64,000 nt of DNA, from assembly GCF_900104485.1 (NCBI RefSeq), contig NZ_FMXQ01000003.1, forward strand, positions 496,001-560,000, in the 5' to 3' direction. The translations under genes and the position numbers were made by a program. Below, piece after piece: positions 54,413 to 62,451 of the stretch (positions are counted from its first letter, which is position 1; each line of letters begins with the position of its first letter). This DNA comes from Bauldia litoralis (GTDB lineage Bacteria; Pseudomonadota; Alphaproteobacteria; Rhizobiales; Kaistiaceae). Below the pieces are notes generated by a model that was given only the letters and a program-made list of their open reading frames with translations, searched no databases and was not told the DNA's origin.

Positions 54413-54851
54413 GGCACGCCTCATCGTTTCCGCGACCGCTGCCGGCCCGGATCGTTGATCATTTCTCCCCCGGCGATGCCGAGGGTGGCGGGCGACGGCA
54501 GCCGCCATCGCAAGGGAAAAGCGGGCGGCTCCCGCCGCCCGCCCGGCGACTTGTCGCCATCCGGTCCATGCTCCGGCCACGCGCACCCGCAGGCTCGCGC
54601 GCCTTAAGGCGGGTCATGTCCCGCAGACCCCTCGTAGTGGGGGTCGGACTTCCCGGACAGCACCCCGGGCCGATGGCCGGTTGTCCATCGTCGCGGGCGC
54701 CGACCTCTCCACGTCAGGCCGGTGCCGGTACCGGGCAACGTCCCTCGGCGGGAGAGGCGGGCTCAAGTCTACGGGAGGTTTTCGGGAGGGGGACAAGGGG
54801 AGGGGTTATGCCGGTTGGAAGAAGACGGGTCTCAAACAGCGGGCTGCGTCA
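54413..54851. other. GC-rich intergenic stretch with stacked hairpins, no gene recognised
   Basis: This 439-bp gap joins the GC-rich backbone to the AT-rich accessory gene. Around 54610-54655 two stems follow each other (GCGGG-TCATGT-CCCGC, then GACCCC-N8-GGGGTC). I looked for SRP RNA, RNase P RNA and 6S-like features and found none. Short open frames here look random. Confidence 0.4.
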
Positions 54852-55310
54852 TTAGGTCGATTGGTTTGGTTTTCCCCGAAGGCGCCACCATGACGGCCGC
54901 GTTTGGGACGGTGCGCGCTTCTTGAATTTGGTTTCCCAATCAGCGTAGCCTTTGGTGTCGGGGATAAGACCTTCAGACTCGGGTTGAGATAGGTCTGCCT
55001 CGGATGGTTCCGGAGCGTATTGACGATAGCTCTTTTGAAAACGCCGCCTATGTTCCTCGGATATGAGGTTCAAATCCCGAATGAGCGTTAGCGAGAAATA
55101 GATCCCGTCGTCTGTATAACTGTAAAGCGCATTCAGAATTGCCGGATAGCTATTATCAATGCTGCCGGAATCGTCAGGCAGGCCAAAATATAATTGTATC
55201 CTGGCGAGAGGATCTTCAGGATATTCATTTCTATATCGCTCGATCAATTGGTTTCGATTCTCAATCGTCTCCTTTAGGGATTCGATAGTTTGCAAAAGAA
55301 TTGTACACAA
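54852..55310 (-). CDS. AT-rich accessory protein, C-terminal part (probable frameshift product)
   Basis: This 152-codon frame begins with a TTG (LCTILLQTIESLKETIENRNQLIERY as read) and is predominantly helical, ending in a basic tail. It overlaps the end of the frame at 55274-55759 by 37 nt. If the run of four G at 55316-55319 (+ strand) were five, the two frames would join into a protein of about 300 residues. No start with a proper ribosome site exists here. It is therefore best read as the 3' half of a broken gene. Its base composition is far more AT-rich than the neighbours, suggesting transfer. Function unknown. Confidence 0.55.
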   Translation of the reverse strand: MCTILLQTIESLKETIENRNQLIERYRNEYPEDPLARIQLYFGLPDDSGSIDNSYPAILNALYSYTDDGIYFSLTLIRDLNLISEEHRRRFQKSYRQYAPEPSEADLSQPESEGLIPDTKGYADWETKFKKRAPSQTRPSWWRLRGKPNQST

Positions 55311-55759
55311 ATGCAGGGGCGGCCGGTTAGGTCTAAGCGATCGAAGATAGCTTTTTGTAGCAATTCTACAGGAATCGCGGGATTTGGTAAGGTCTCTAGA
55401 TCTGCTTTTAGCTCGAATTTTCCTCCCGGACGCCGAACGGCGTATTCATATTGCAGCCGGCTAAGAGAATGTCTTTCCTTCATTGGTCTAATGAATTGCT
55501 TTTTCATTCGAAAAAATACTTGAATAATGCTGAGCAATAGTTCTATTGCGCCATTAATTGCCCGAATTTTTGATAAAAATTCTTGTTTTTCTTGTTCTTT
55601 CTTAATTAGTAGTTGCGCACCGCGCGCCCCAAAAAAGGCACCGAAGCCGCTAGCAAATAGAGCAATGGAGAAAGGATGAGTTAGGGCATCCGATATACGC
55701 TCAAGAATCCAGCTCGTGGCATTGTCCACCATCGCTATGAAATGCATGACCTCGAACAT
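55274..55759 (-). CDS. AT-rich accessory protein, N-terminal part with membrane segment (frameshifted)
   Basis: This 161-codon frame begins MFEVMHFIAMVDNATSWIL and has a hydrophobic segment (PFSIALFASGFGAFFGARGA) followed by a charged helix (KKEQEKQEFLSKIRAING) and an IELLLSIIQVFF stretch. The last 15 or so residues after TGRP look out of frame. A one-base deletion in a C run (complement of 55316-55319) would explain why it stops here and the second frame continues with a compatible helix. AT-rich codons mark it as an acquired gene. Its family is unknown. Confidence 0.6.
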   Translation of the reverse strand: MFEVMHFIAMVDNATSWILERISDALTHPFSIALFASGFGAFFGARGAQLLIKKEQEKQEFLSKIRAINGAIELLLSIIQVFFRMKKQFIRPMKERHSLSRLQYEYAVRRPGGKFELKADLETLPNPAIPVELLQKAIFDRLDLTGRPCICVQFFCKLSNP

Positions 55760-55829
55760 CGCGTAATTCTGCCGGTTAGAATCGCGCCAACTCTAGCGTG
55801 TGAATAGTGTATTCGCGGAGGTTTTTGGC

Positions 55830-58800
55830 TCAATGAAAGTTCCGACCCTTGGGCATGACCCTGCCGGCCGAGAGTTTCGCTAGGTCGGTGGCGACGCCGG
55901 GTTCCTCGCGGGCCAACTGGACCAGCCGTGACTTCGGGCCGATCTTCTCGCGCATGTCGACCTGCGGCCGGCGGATCTCGTCGGCGCGGGCCAGCGCCTC
56001 GAGGTCGCGGCGGTTGGGCTCGCCGGCCTCGGCCGACAGCGCCGACAGCATCGGCGTCAGGTCCTCCAGCTTCTCCGACACGACATGGATGACGCCGCTC
56101 TCGCTCTGCACCCGGCCGGTGACCGCGACGAGGCGGGCGCCAAGCACCACCGGGCGGAAGCGCTCGAACACCTTCGGCCAGACGATGATGTTGGCGATGT
56201 CGGTCTCGTCCTCGATGGTCATGAAGATGACGCCGCTCGCCGTGCCCGGCCGCTGGCGGACAAGGACCAGGCCGGCGACGGTCACCCGCCGCGGGTTTTT
56301 TCCTTCCCGGTCCGGCCTCCGGCCGTCCTCGCCTCTTGATTTTCCTTCCCGGTCGTGGCTTCGCCGCTCCTCGCCTCCTGATGCTTCCCGGTCGAACCTT
56401 CGGTTCTCCTCGCCTCTTGCCCGCTCGTCGCGGGTGGCGAGGGCGATCAGGGTGGCGTTGTCGACGATGCGGCGGGCAGCGAGTTGCGGGCGGAGGAAGG
56501 ACAGCGGGTGGGCCTTCAGCGACAGGCTGAGATAGCGGTAGTCGTTGACGACATGCTCGCCGACCGGCATCGGCGGCAGGGCGACGTCGGGCTCCTTGCG
56601 GATGTCGCCGAGGTCGGCGATGTCGAAGAGCGGCAGGCGGCTGCCCGGCTTCGTCGCCGCCGTCTTGCCGCCGAGGCCGCGCGCCGCCCACAGCGCATCG
56701 CGCCGGTCGAGACCGATCGAGCGGAAGGCGTCGGCATCGGCGAGCCGCTCGATGGCCGCCTGCGACAGGCCAGAGCGCAGCCACAGGTCGCGGACCGAAT
56801 CGTAACCGCGCCCCCGCGCGTCGGCGAGCGCCCGGGCGTCTTCCTCGTGGAAACCCTTGATCTGGCGGAGCCCGAGCCGGACGGCATGGGTCGACCGGAT
56901 GTCCGGTCGCTGGTCGGCATTGGCGGGGTGGAGCTTCCCTCTCCCCTTGTGGGAGAGGGCTTCCGGACTTGGCGTCGCAGGGTGCGTAGCGCCCGAGACG
57001 CTTAGGCCGGAAGGGTGAGGGGCGATGCCCACGGGGTCGCATGCATCGTCCGTCATGGTGTCACGCCTGGCGGGGTCCCCCTCACCCATTGCCTCCCGGC
57101 TCGCCTGCGGCTCGCCAAGAGGCAAAGCCCTCTCCCACGAGGGGAGAGGGAAAGGGGCGATGGAGGCTGGAGAGTTTCGGAGCATTCGTTTTCGCGGGTG
57201 GGCGCCCCCTCCACCACCCTTCGGGTGGTCCCCCTCCCCCGCTTCGCAGGGGAGGATGGGCGCCTCAGGCAAGGGATGCGCTTCCGGTTCCAGCGTCGAG
57301 TCCCAGTCGGAGAAGTTGATGTCGGGCGGGCGGGTTTCGATGCCGTGGCGCTGGGCGTCGCGGACGATCTGGGCGGGGGCGTAGAAGCCCATTGGCTGGG
57401 AGTTGAGGAGGGCGGCGCAGAAGACGTCAGGGTAGTGGCATTTCAGCCAGGCGGAGGCGTAGACCAGCAGGGCGAAGCTTGCCGCGTGGCTTTCGGGGAA
57501 GCCGTATTCGCCGAAACCCTCGATCTGGCGGAAGCAGCGCTCGGCGAAATCGCGCTGGTAGCCGCGGGCGGTCATGCCCTCGACCATCTTGTCCTGGAAG
57601 GTCTTGATGGTGCCGACCCGCTTGAAGGTCGCCATGGCGCGGCGCAGGCGATCGGCCTCGCCCGGCGAGAAGCCGGCGGCGACGATGGCGATCTTCATCG
57701 CCTGCTCCTGGAAGAGCGGCACGCCGAGGGTGCGGCCGAGCACCTGCTCCAGTTCGTCCGCTTCGCCATGGGCCGGCGACGGCGAGGGATAGACCACCGT
57801 CTCCAGCCCCTGGCGGCGGCGGAGATACGGGTGGACCATGTCGCCCTGGATCGGGCCGGGGCGGACGATCGCCACCTCGATGACGAGGTCGTAGAAACTG
57901 GCCGGCCGGAGGCGCGGCAGCATGGTCATCTGCGCCCGGCTCTCGACCTGGAAGACGCCGAGCGAATCGGCGCGCTGCAGCATGCGGTAGACGGCGGGAT
58001 CCTCGGCCGGGATCGTCGCCAGGGTCGGCGCCTCGCCATAATGATCGCGCATGAAGTCAAAGGCGCGGCGGATGCAGGACAGCATGCCCAGCGCCAGCAC
58101 GTCGACCTTCAGCATGTTGAGCGCGTCAAGGTCGTCCTTGTCCCATTCGACGGTGGTGCGGTCCTCCATCGCGGCGTTCATCACCGGCACCATCTCGTCG
58201 AGCCGGTCGCGGGTCATGACGAAGCCGCCAACATGCTGGGAAAGGTGGCGGGGGAAGCCGATCAGCTCCTGCGACAGGGTCATCACCTGGGCCATGGCGC
58301 GGTCGCCGGGGTCGAGGCCGATGCGGCGGATATCGGCCTCGCGGACGCCGGCCGAGGACCAGCCCCAGATGGTGCCGGAAAGCGCGCCGATGGTGTCCTC
58401 CGACAGGCCGAAGGCCTTGCCGACCTCGCGGACGGCCGAGCGGGTGCGGTAGGTGATGACGGTCGCGGCGAGGCCGGCGCGGTGCCGGCCGTACTTGTCG
58501 TAGATATACTGCATCACCTCCTCGCGCCGCTCATGCTCGAAATCGACGTCGATGTCCGGCGGCTCGTTGCGCTCGGCCGAGATGAAGCGCTCGAAGAGGA
58601 GGTCGGAGCGCTCGGGGTCGACCTCGGTGATGCCAAGGACGAAGCAGACCGCCGAATTCGCCGCCGAGCCGCGGCCTTGCGCGAGGATGCCGCGCTGCCT
58701 GGCGAAGCGGACGATGTCGTGGACGGTGAGGAAATAGGGGGCGTAGTCGAGCTGGGCGATGAGGCGGAGCTCGTGGTCGATGGCGGCCTGGACCTTGGCC

Positions 58801-59837
58801 GGGACGCCGGCGGGATAGCGGAAGCGGGCGCCGTCCGCGGTCAGCCGCTCCAGCGCCTCCTGCGGGGTGGCGGCATCGCCGGTCGGCTCGTCGGGATACT
58901 GGTAGCGCAACTCGTCGAGCGAGAAGGCGAGGCGCTCCAGCACGGCGCGGGACTCGGCGACCGCCTCCGGACAATCGCGAAACAGCCGGGCCATCTCGGC
59001 GGCGTCCTTGAGATGGCGCTCGGCATTGGCGGCGAGCAGCCGGCCGGCGGTCGCCAGCGACTTGTGCTCGCGGATGCAGGTCAGGACGTCCTGCAGCCGG
59101 CGGCGCTCCGGCGCGTGGTAGAGCACGTCGTTGGTGGCCATCAGCGGCACGCGGTGGCGGCGGGCGACGCGGTCGAGCGCCGCCAGCCGGCGATGGTCGG
59201 CGGCGGCATAAAGCCGGCTTGCCATCAGCCGGACATTGCCGGGAAAGGCATCGGCGAGGGCGGCGAGGGTGGTGTGCAGCGGATCGGTTTCCGCTGCCGT
59301 TTCGGGGTCTCCTCTCCGCTCACCCCCGCGCAAGCGGGGATCCAGAACCACGATCGCGTGCCCGGCTTCGCGGTCACTGGGTCCCCGCTTTCGCGGGGAT
59401 GAGCGGTTGGTGGGGGCGGCTCCTGCATGGATGGGGCCTGAGCCGGTTGCAGAGCTCCGTGGCATGACGCCGAGCATCAGGCCGTCGCCCCAGGCGAGGA
59501 GATCGGCAAGGTCGAGGTGGCATTCGCCCTTGGCGGCGCGGCGGTTGCCCAGGGTGAGGAGGCGGCAGAGACGGCCATAGGCGGCGCGGTCGGTCGGCCA
59601 GGCGAGGATATCGGGGGTGCCGTCGCGGAAGACCAGCCGGCAGCCGACGGCGTAGCGGAAGCCGGCGGTCCTGGCCGCGACATGGCCCCGCACGACGCCG
59701 GCCAGCGTGTTGCGGTCGGCAACGGCGATGCCGGCAAGCCCGAGCCGCGCGGCTTCGCCCACCAGTTCCTCCGGATGCGAGCCGCCGCGCAGGAAGGAGA
59801 AATTGGTGGTGACGGCGAGCTCGGCGAAGGCGGTCAT
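55830..59837 (-). CDS. dnaE2: Error-prone DNA polymerase DnaE2, enlarged by in-frame repeats
   Basis: This 1335-residue protein is a C-family polymerase of the mutagenic DnaE2 type: N-terminal PHP domain ([29 protein letters not shown]), polymerase core with the catalytic aspartates in [58 protein letters not shown], a helix-hairpin-helix region, an OB domain and the short terminus ending KGRNFH. It is about 250 residues longer than typical DnaE2. The excess falls at about 120-190, 850-970 and 1139-1178, exactly where palindromic or tandem repeats lie. All insertions keep the frame. GGAGGAGG precedes the start. It acts with ImuA/ImuB in translesion synthesis. No LexA box is visible in its own 59-bp upstream gap. 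Confidence 0.96.
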   Translation of the reverse strand: MTAFAELAVTTNFSFLRGGSHPEELVGEAARLGLAGIAVADRNTLAGVVRGHVAARTAGFRYAVGCRLVFRDGTPDILAWPTDRAAYGRLCRLLTLGNRRAAKGECHLDLADLLAWGDGLMLGVMPRSSATGSGPIHAGAAPTNRSSPRKRGPSDREAGHAIVVLDPRLRGGERRGDPETAAETDPLHTTLAALADAFPGNVRLMASRLYAAADHRRLAALDRVARRHRVPLMATNDVLYHAPERRRLQDVLTCIREHKSLATAGRLLAANAERHLKDAAEMARLFRDCPEAVAESRAVLERLAFSLDELRYQYPDEPTGDAATPQEALERLTADGARFRYPAGVPAKVQAAIDHELRLIAQLDYAPYFLTVHDIVRFARQRGILAQGRGSAANSAVCFVLGITEVDPERSDLLFERFISAERNEPPDIDVDFEHERREEVMQYIYDKYGRHRAGLAATVITYRTRSAVREVGKAFGLSEDTIGALSGTIWGWSSAGVREADIRRIGLDPGDRAMAQVMTLSQELIGFPRHLSQHVGGFVMTRDRLDEMVPVMNAAMEDRTTVEWDKDDLDALNMLKVDVLALGMLSCIRRAFDFMRDHYGEAPTLATIPAEDPAVYRMLQRADSLGVFQVESRAQMTMLPRLRPASFYDLVIEVAIVRPGPIQGDMVHPYLRRRQGLETVVYPSPSPAHGEADELEQVLGRTLGVPLFQEQAMKIAIVAAGFSPGEADRLRRAMATFKRVGTIKTFQDKMVEGMTARGYQRDFAERCFRQIEGFGEYGFPESHAASFALLVYASAWLKCHYPDVFCAALLNSQPMGFYAPAQIVRDAQRHGIETRPPDINFSDWDSTLEPEAHPLPEAPILPCEAGEGDHPKGGGGGAHPRKRMLRNSPASIAPFPLPSWERALPLGEPQASREAMGEGDPARRDTMTDDACDPVGIAPHPSGLSVSGATHPATPSPEALSHKGRGKLHPANADQRPDIRSTHAVRLGLRQIKGFHEEDARALADARGRGYDSVRDLWLRSGLSQAAIERLADADAFRSIGLDRRDALWAARGLGGKTAATKPGSRLPLFDIADLGDIRKEPDVALPPMPVGEHVVNDYRYLSLSLKAHPLSFLRPQLAARRIVDNATLIALATRDERARGEENRRFDREASGGEERRSHDREGKSRGEDGRRPDREGKNPRRVTVAGLVLVRQRPGTASGVIFMTIEDETDIANIIVWPKVFERFRPVVLGARLVAVTGRVQSESGVIHVVSEKLEDLTPMLSALSAEAGEPNRRDLEALARADEIRRPQVDMREKIGPKSRLVQLAREEPGVATDLAKLSAGRVMPKGRNFH
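56302..56419 (-). repeat. Three tandem ~40-bp hairpin repeats inside dnaE2
   Basis: Three copies start at 56302, 56344 and 56384, each with CTTCCCGGTC, a short hairpin, then TCCTCGCCTC. The flanks are conserved but the hairpin stems differ and re-pair: GGCC-TCC-GGCC, a GTGGC/GCCGC stem, and GAACC-TTC-GGTTC. They encode repeated Asp-Arg-Glu-Gly/Ala units at residues about 1139-1178 of DnaE2. Confidence 0.85.
56934..57154. repeat. Palindromic element with 29-bp terminal inverted repeats inside dnaE2
   Basis: The ends at 56934-56962 and 57125-57153 are inverted copies differing at about one position; each end is itself a hairpin of the CCCTCTCCC type. An inner inverted pair, GGGTGAGGGG (57013) and CCCCTCACCC (57078), is nested inside. 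The element is read through in frame as about 74 residues unrelated to DnaE2. Confidence 0.88.
57209..57262. repeat. Hairpin repeat inside dnaE2, related to the 53.3 kb element
   Basis: The perfect hairpin ACCACCC-TTC-GGGTGGT (57213-57229) is followed by CCTCCCC-N8-AGGGGAGG. The same order and loop occur in the intergenic element at 53384-53424, with compensating changes in the stem (CCATCC/GGATGG). It lies in frame within DnaE2. Confidence 0.8.
59316..59406. repeat. 91-bp palindromic element inside dnaE2
   Basis: The outer 30 bp on each side are inverted copies matching at 27 positions, each containing a CCCCGCG-N-AAGCGGGG hairpin. On the minus strand it encodes a peptide with the [10 protein letters not shown] and VLDPRLRGG pattern. 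The same family, 87 bp long, is inside imuB at 60861-60947. Confidence 0.88.
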
Positions 59838-59877
59838 GGGACGCCTCCTCCGTCGTCGGCTCTTGAAAATAGAGCAA

Positions 59878-59891
59878 ATTGTAACAACAAT
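59878..59891. promoter_or_regulatory. Inverted repeat in the 59-bp dnaE2/brnT divergent promoter
   Basis: ATTGT-AACA-ACAAT lies 5 nt before the brnT start codon and 41 nt before the dnaE2 start on the other strand. BrnT-BrnA complexes are known to repress their own promoters through the ribbon-helix-helix protein BrnA; this repeat is the natural candidate operator. That it also controls dnaE2 is inference. Confidence 0.45.
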
Positions 59892-59896
59892 ATGCT

Positions 59897-60169
59897 ATGG
59901 AATACGAATGGGACCCGAAGAAAGCGGCGGCGAACCTCGCCAAGCATGGGGTTGCATTCGAGCGCGTGGCCCTGTTCGAGTGGGAAGACGCCTTGATCGA
60001 CGAAGATCTTCGTTACGCCTACGGAGAACGTCGTTTCAATGCCTTTGGAAGGATCGAAGGCCGCCTGCATACACTGGTCTTCACAATGCGGGGACGATCG
60101 GTTCGCATGATCGGATTGCGAAAAGCCAACAGTCGGGAAGTCCGTCGTTATGGAAAAGAAAAAGCCTGA
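59897..60169 (+). CDS. brnT: BrnT-family toxin (RelE-fold ribonuclease)
   Basis: This 90-residue protein matches BrnT: YEWDPKKAAANLAKHGVAFERV at the N-terminus, RYAYGERRF in the middle, and RMIGLRKANSREVRRYGK at the C-terminus. BrnT is an mRNA-cleaving toxin neutralised by BrnA. It overlaps the brnA start by 20 nt. The pair is in opposite orientation between imuB and dnaE2. The sequence appears intact. Confidence 0.93.
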   Translation: MEYEWDPKKAAANLAKHGVAFERVALFEWEDALIDEDLRYAYGERRFNAFGRIEGRLHTLVFTMRGRSVRMIGLRKANSREVRRYGKEKA

Positions 60170-60446
60170 CCATATTTCCCAGGAAGACTGGGACGCGGTT
60201 GATGTCCCGGAATGGACCGACGAGAGGTTTCGCCGGGCCAGACCTGCCCATGAGGTCTTGCCGGATATCTTCCCCAAACCCCGGCCGCGCGGACCGCAGA
60301 AGACGCCGACCAAGGTCCAGACGACGATCCGGCTTGACAGCGACGTGATCGCCCATTTCCGGTCGACTGGCGCGGGCTGGCAGAGCCGGCTCAACGAAAT
60401 GCTCCGGCGGGGCGTCGCGCAGGAAAAGAAGCGCGCCCAGAAATGA
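60150..60446 (+). CDS. brnA: BrnA-family antitoxin (ribbon-helix-helix)
   Basis: This 98-residue protein has the BrnA arrangement: an N-terminal partner-binding region (ISQEDWDAVDVPEWTDERFRRARPA), a proline-rich linker and a C-terminal ribbon-helix-helix domain (KVQTTIRLDSDVIAHFRSTG and WQSRLNEMLRRGV). It inhibits BrnT and, with it, represses the operon. It ends 31 nt before the convergent stop of imuB. Confidence 0.93.
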   Translation: MEKKKPDHISQEDWDAVDVPEWTDERFRRARPAHEVLPDIFPKPRPRGPQKTPTKVQTTIRLDSDVIAHFRSTGAGWQSRLNEMLRRGVAQEKKRAQK

Positions 60447-60477
60447 CCGGGAGTGGTGCGCCGCAGTTTCCGGCGCA

Positions 60478-62451
60478 TCACCCGAAGACCCCGTGCAGGT
60501 ACCAGCGCGGGGCGATGGTCTCGCGGCCGTAGAGGCCTTCGCGGAAGAGCCAGAAGCGGTGGCCGGTGGCGTCCTCGACGCGGAAATAGTCGCGGGTCTC
60601 GTCCTCGTCGTTGCGCCACCATTCCGGGGCGATGCGTTCCGGTCCTTCGGAGCGAGCGATGCGATAGAGGGCGCGCCGCCAGCGGAAATGCATCGGCGGG
60701 CCGTCGGGCACCGCGGCGGTCGCCTCGACCGGCTCGGGCCGGGCGAAGAGGCGGAGCGGCCGGTCGATGGGATCGGCGTCCATGAACGCCGGGAAAAGGG
60801 GAGGGTCCAGTGCGCGGACACACGACACCTCTCCATCAGAATTCGTTGCGGACCTCCCGTCCGCTCGTCCCCGCGCAAGCGGGGACCCAGATTCCGACGG
60901 GTAGTGGTGGCCGGATCCTGGATTCCCGCTTGCGCGGGAATGAGCGGAAGGAGGAGGGAGCCCTCCCCAATGCCTGCCGGGGGACAATGCGTGCGCCGCG
61001 GCATCGATATCAGTCCATGCTTCCGACCGTTCGGGGATGTGGCTGTCGCGGGGGACGATGCGGCGGACGCGTTCGGGGCCGATGCGGGCGCCGATCCGGT
61101 CGATGAGCTGGCCGAGGTCGGCCTCGCCGACGGCGTCGCCGGCAAGGTCGACCTGGGCCGGGGTGTCGGGGGCGGTGACCGGCACCGAGAGGCGGGCCAT
61201 GTCGAAGCCGAAGCCGGCGTCGAGCTCGTCGGCAAGGCTTGCGAATTTCTCGGCGAAGAGGCCGAGGACGTGCTTCGGCGCACGCACCGGCCGGCTGGTG
61301 CCGACGCCGAGCCGGGTGACGACGCCATCGACGCGGAACAGCGACAGCTCGAAGCGCCGCGCGCCCTCGCCGCGCTGCTCGAGGTTGCGGGCGAGCGTCG
61401 CGGCGAGCGAGGCGATGGTCGCGGCGATGTCGTCCTCCAGCCCGATCGGCTCGGCGAAGCGGCGCTCGGCGATCAGGGCGGCGACCGGGCGGCGCGGATC
61501 GATCGCCTCCTCCTCGCGGCCGAGCGCCTGGTCGAGCCGGCGCATGAGACTGGCGCCGAAACGGGCGGCGAGCGGCGCCCGCGGCGCGTCGAGGATCTGG
61601 CCGATGCGCTTCAGCCCGACCCGGTCGAGCGCCGCGACGATGTCGTCGTCGAGGCGGAGCGCCGCGAAGGGCAGGGGGACGAGCAGGTCACGCGCGCCGC
61701 CCGACGCCACCCGCGACGTTTCGGCGTAGCGCGCCGCCGCCCAGGCGGCGCCGGGGGTATCGGCGATGGCGGCGCGGGCGGCGAAGCCCTGAGCCGGAAG
61801 GCGGGCGGCGAGATCGGCGACCAGTTCCGCTTCGCCACCGAAGAGATGGGCGCAGCCGGTGATGTCGAGCATCAGGCCGTCTTGGCCGTCGAGGGCTACC
61901 AGCGGCGTATAGCGCTCGGCCCAGTCGGCGATGGCGGCAAGCAGGGCGGCGTCGCTGGTCGGATCCGCGTCGACCGCGTCGATCGCCGGGATGATGGCGC
62001 GGGCGTCGGCCAGAGCCTGGCCCCGGTGCAGCCCGCGGCGGCGGGCGGTCTCGTCGAGGGCGACGAGGCGCAGCGCGCTCCTGGCCTTCGCGACGACGAC
62101 GAGGGGCGGTGTTTCTCGAACGTTTTGGGTTGCGGTGCGTCCTTCGAGGCTCGGGCTATGCCCGAGCACCTCAGGATGGCGGATGGGGTTTGTCTCTGTC
62201 TCCGGATTGACGCCGCCGATTCTTCGGCCATTGCGATCAACACCGACCTCGCCATCCTGAGGTGCGCGCGAAGCGCGCCTCGAAGGACGCGGTTGCCCGG
62301 ATGGCTTTGGCGATGGCTCATCCCGTCCGGCGATACGCCACGACCGTCCCAGCCGTTCGCGCCAGATCCGGTCGGTCGGCAGGCAGGGCAGCGCCAGGGC
62401 GAGATAGCGCCGGGGTGGCGAGGGGGGCGAGGGCGAAGCTCCGTGCGTCAT
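60478..62451 (-). CDS. imuB: ImuB, inactive Y-family polymerase-like mutasome protein, with in-frame repeats
   Basis: This 657-residue protein matches ImuB: RRYLALALPCLPTDRIWRERLG at the N-terminus, LRLVALDETARRRGLHRGQALADARAIIPA, DITGCAHLFGGEAELV, then the little-finger region and YFRVEDATGHRFWLFREGLY at the end. ImuB links DnaE2 to the beta clamp and lacks polymerase activity. It is longer than usual because of two repeat-derived inserts, at about 54-105 and 500-532. The ATG at 62451 is chosen as the nearest start to the conserved region; this overlaps the imuA 3' end by 134 nt. Confidence 0.92.
   Translation of the reverse strand: MTHGASPSPPSPPRRYLALALPCLPTDRIWRERLGRSWRIAGRDEPSPKPSGQPRPSRRASRAPQDGEVGVDRNGRRIGGVNPETETNPIRHPEVLGHSPSLEGRTATQNVRETPPLVVVAKARSALRLVALDETARRRGLHRGQALADARAIIPAIDAVDADPTSDAALLAAIADWAERYTPLVALDGQDGLMLDITGCAHLFGGEAELVADLAARLPAQGFAARAAIADTPGAAWAAARYAETSRVASGGARDLLVPLPFAALRLDDDIVAALDRVGLKRIGQILDAPRAPLAARFGASLMRRLDQALGREEEAIDPRRPVAALIAERRFAEPIGLEDDIAATIASLAATLARNLEQRGEGARRFELSLFRVDGVVTRLGVGTSRPVRAPKHVLGLFAEKFASLADELDAGFGFDMARLSVPVTAPDTPAQVDLAGDAVGEADLGQLIDRIGARIGPERVRRIVPRDSHIPERSEAWTDIDAAAHALSPGRHWGGLPPPSAHSRASGNPGSGHHYPSESGSPLARGRADGRSATNSDGEVSCVRALDPPLFPAFMDADPIDRPLRLFARPEPVEATAAVPDGPPMHFRWRRALYRIARSEGPERIAPEWWRNDEDETRDYFRVEDATGHRFWLFREGLYGRETIAPRWYLHGVFG
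60861..60947. repeat. 87-bp palindromic element inside imuB
   Basis: Its two 30-bp ends are inverted copies matching at 26 positions, each with a CCCGCGCAAGCGGG hairpin. It belongs to the same family as 59316-59406 in dnaE2. Read on the minus strand it gives a peptide with the HSRASGNPG pattern, placed in frame near ImuB residues 500-532. Confidence 0.88.
62137..62290. repeat. 154-bp palindromic element inside imuB
   Basis: Perfect 14-bp terminal inverted repeats (GCGTCCTTCGAGGC and its complement) and a perfect 15-bp inner pair (GCACCTCAGGATGGC at 62166 and its complement at 62251) define it. It is a different family from the other elements, and is translated in frame at about residues 54-105 of ImuB. 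Confidence 0.9.

Noticed and set aside
54587-54851. Possible SRP, RNase P or 6S RNA gene
   Set aside because: None of the diagnostic conserved segments of these RNAs can be found on either strand.
57015-59402. A 795-codon open frame on the plus strand
   Set aside because: It is antisense to the DnaE2 polymerase core and shows only composition-driven residues, with no domain.
59838-59896. Search for a LexA box directly upstream of dnaE2
   Set aside because: No GAAC-N7-GAAC or GTTC-N7-GTTC occurs in the 59-bp gap; only the ATTGT-N4-ACAAT inverted repeat stands out.
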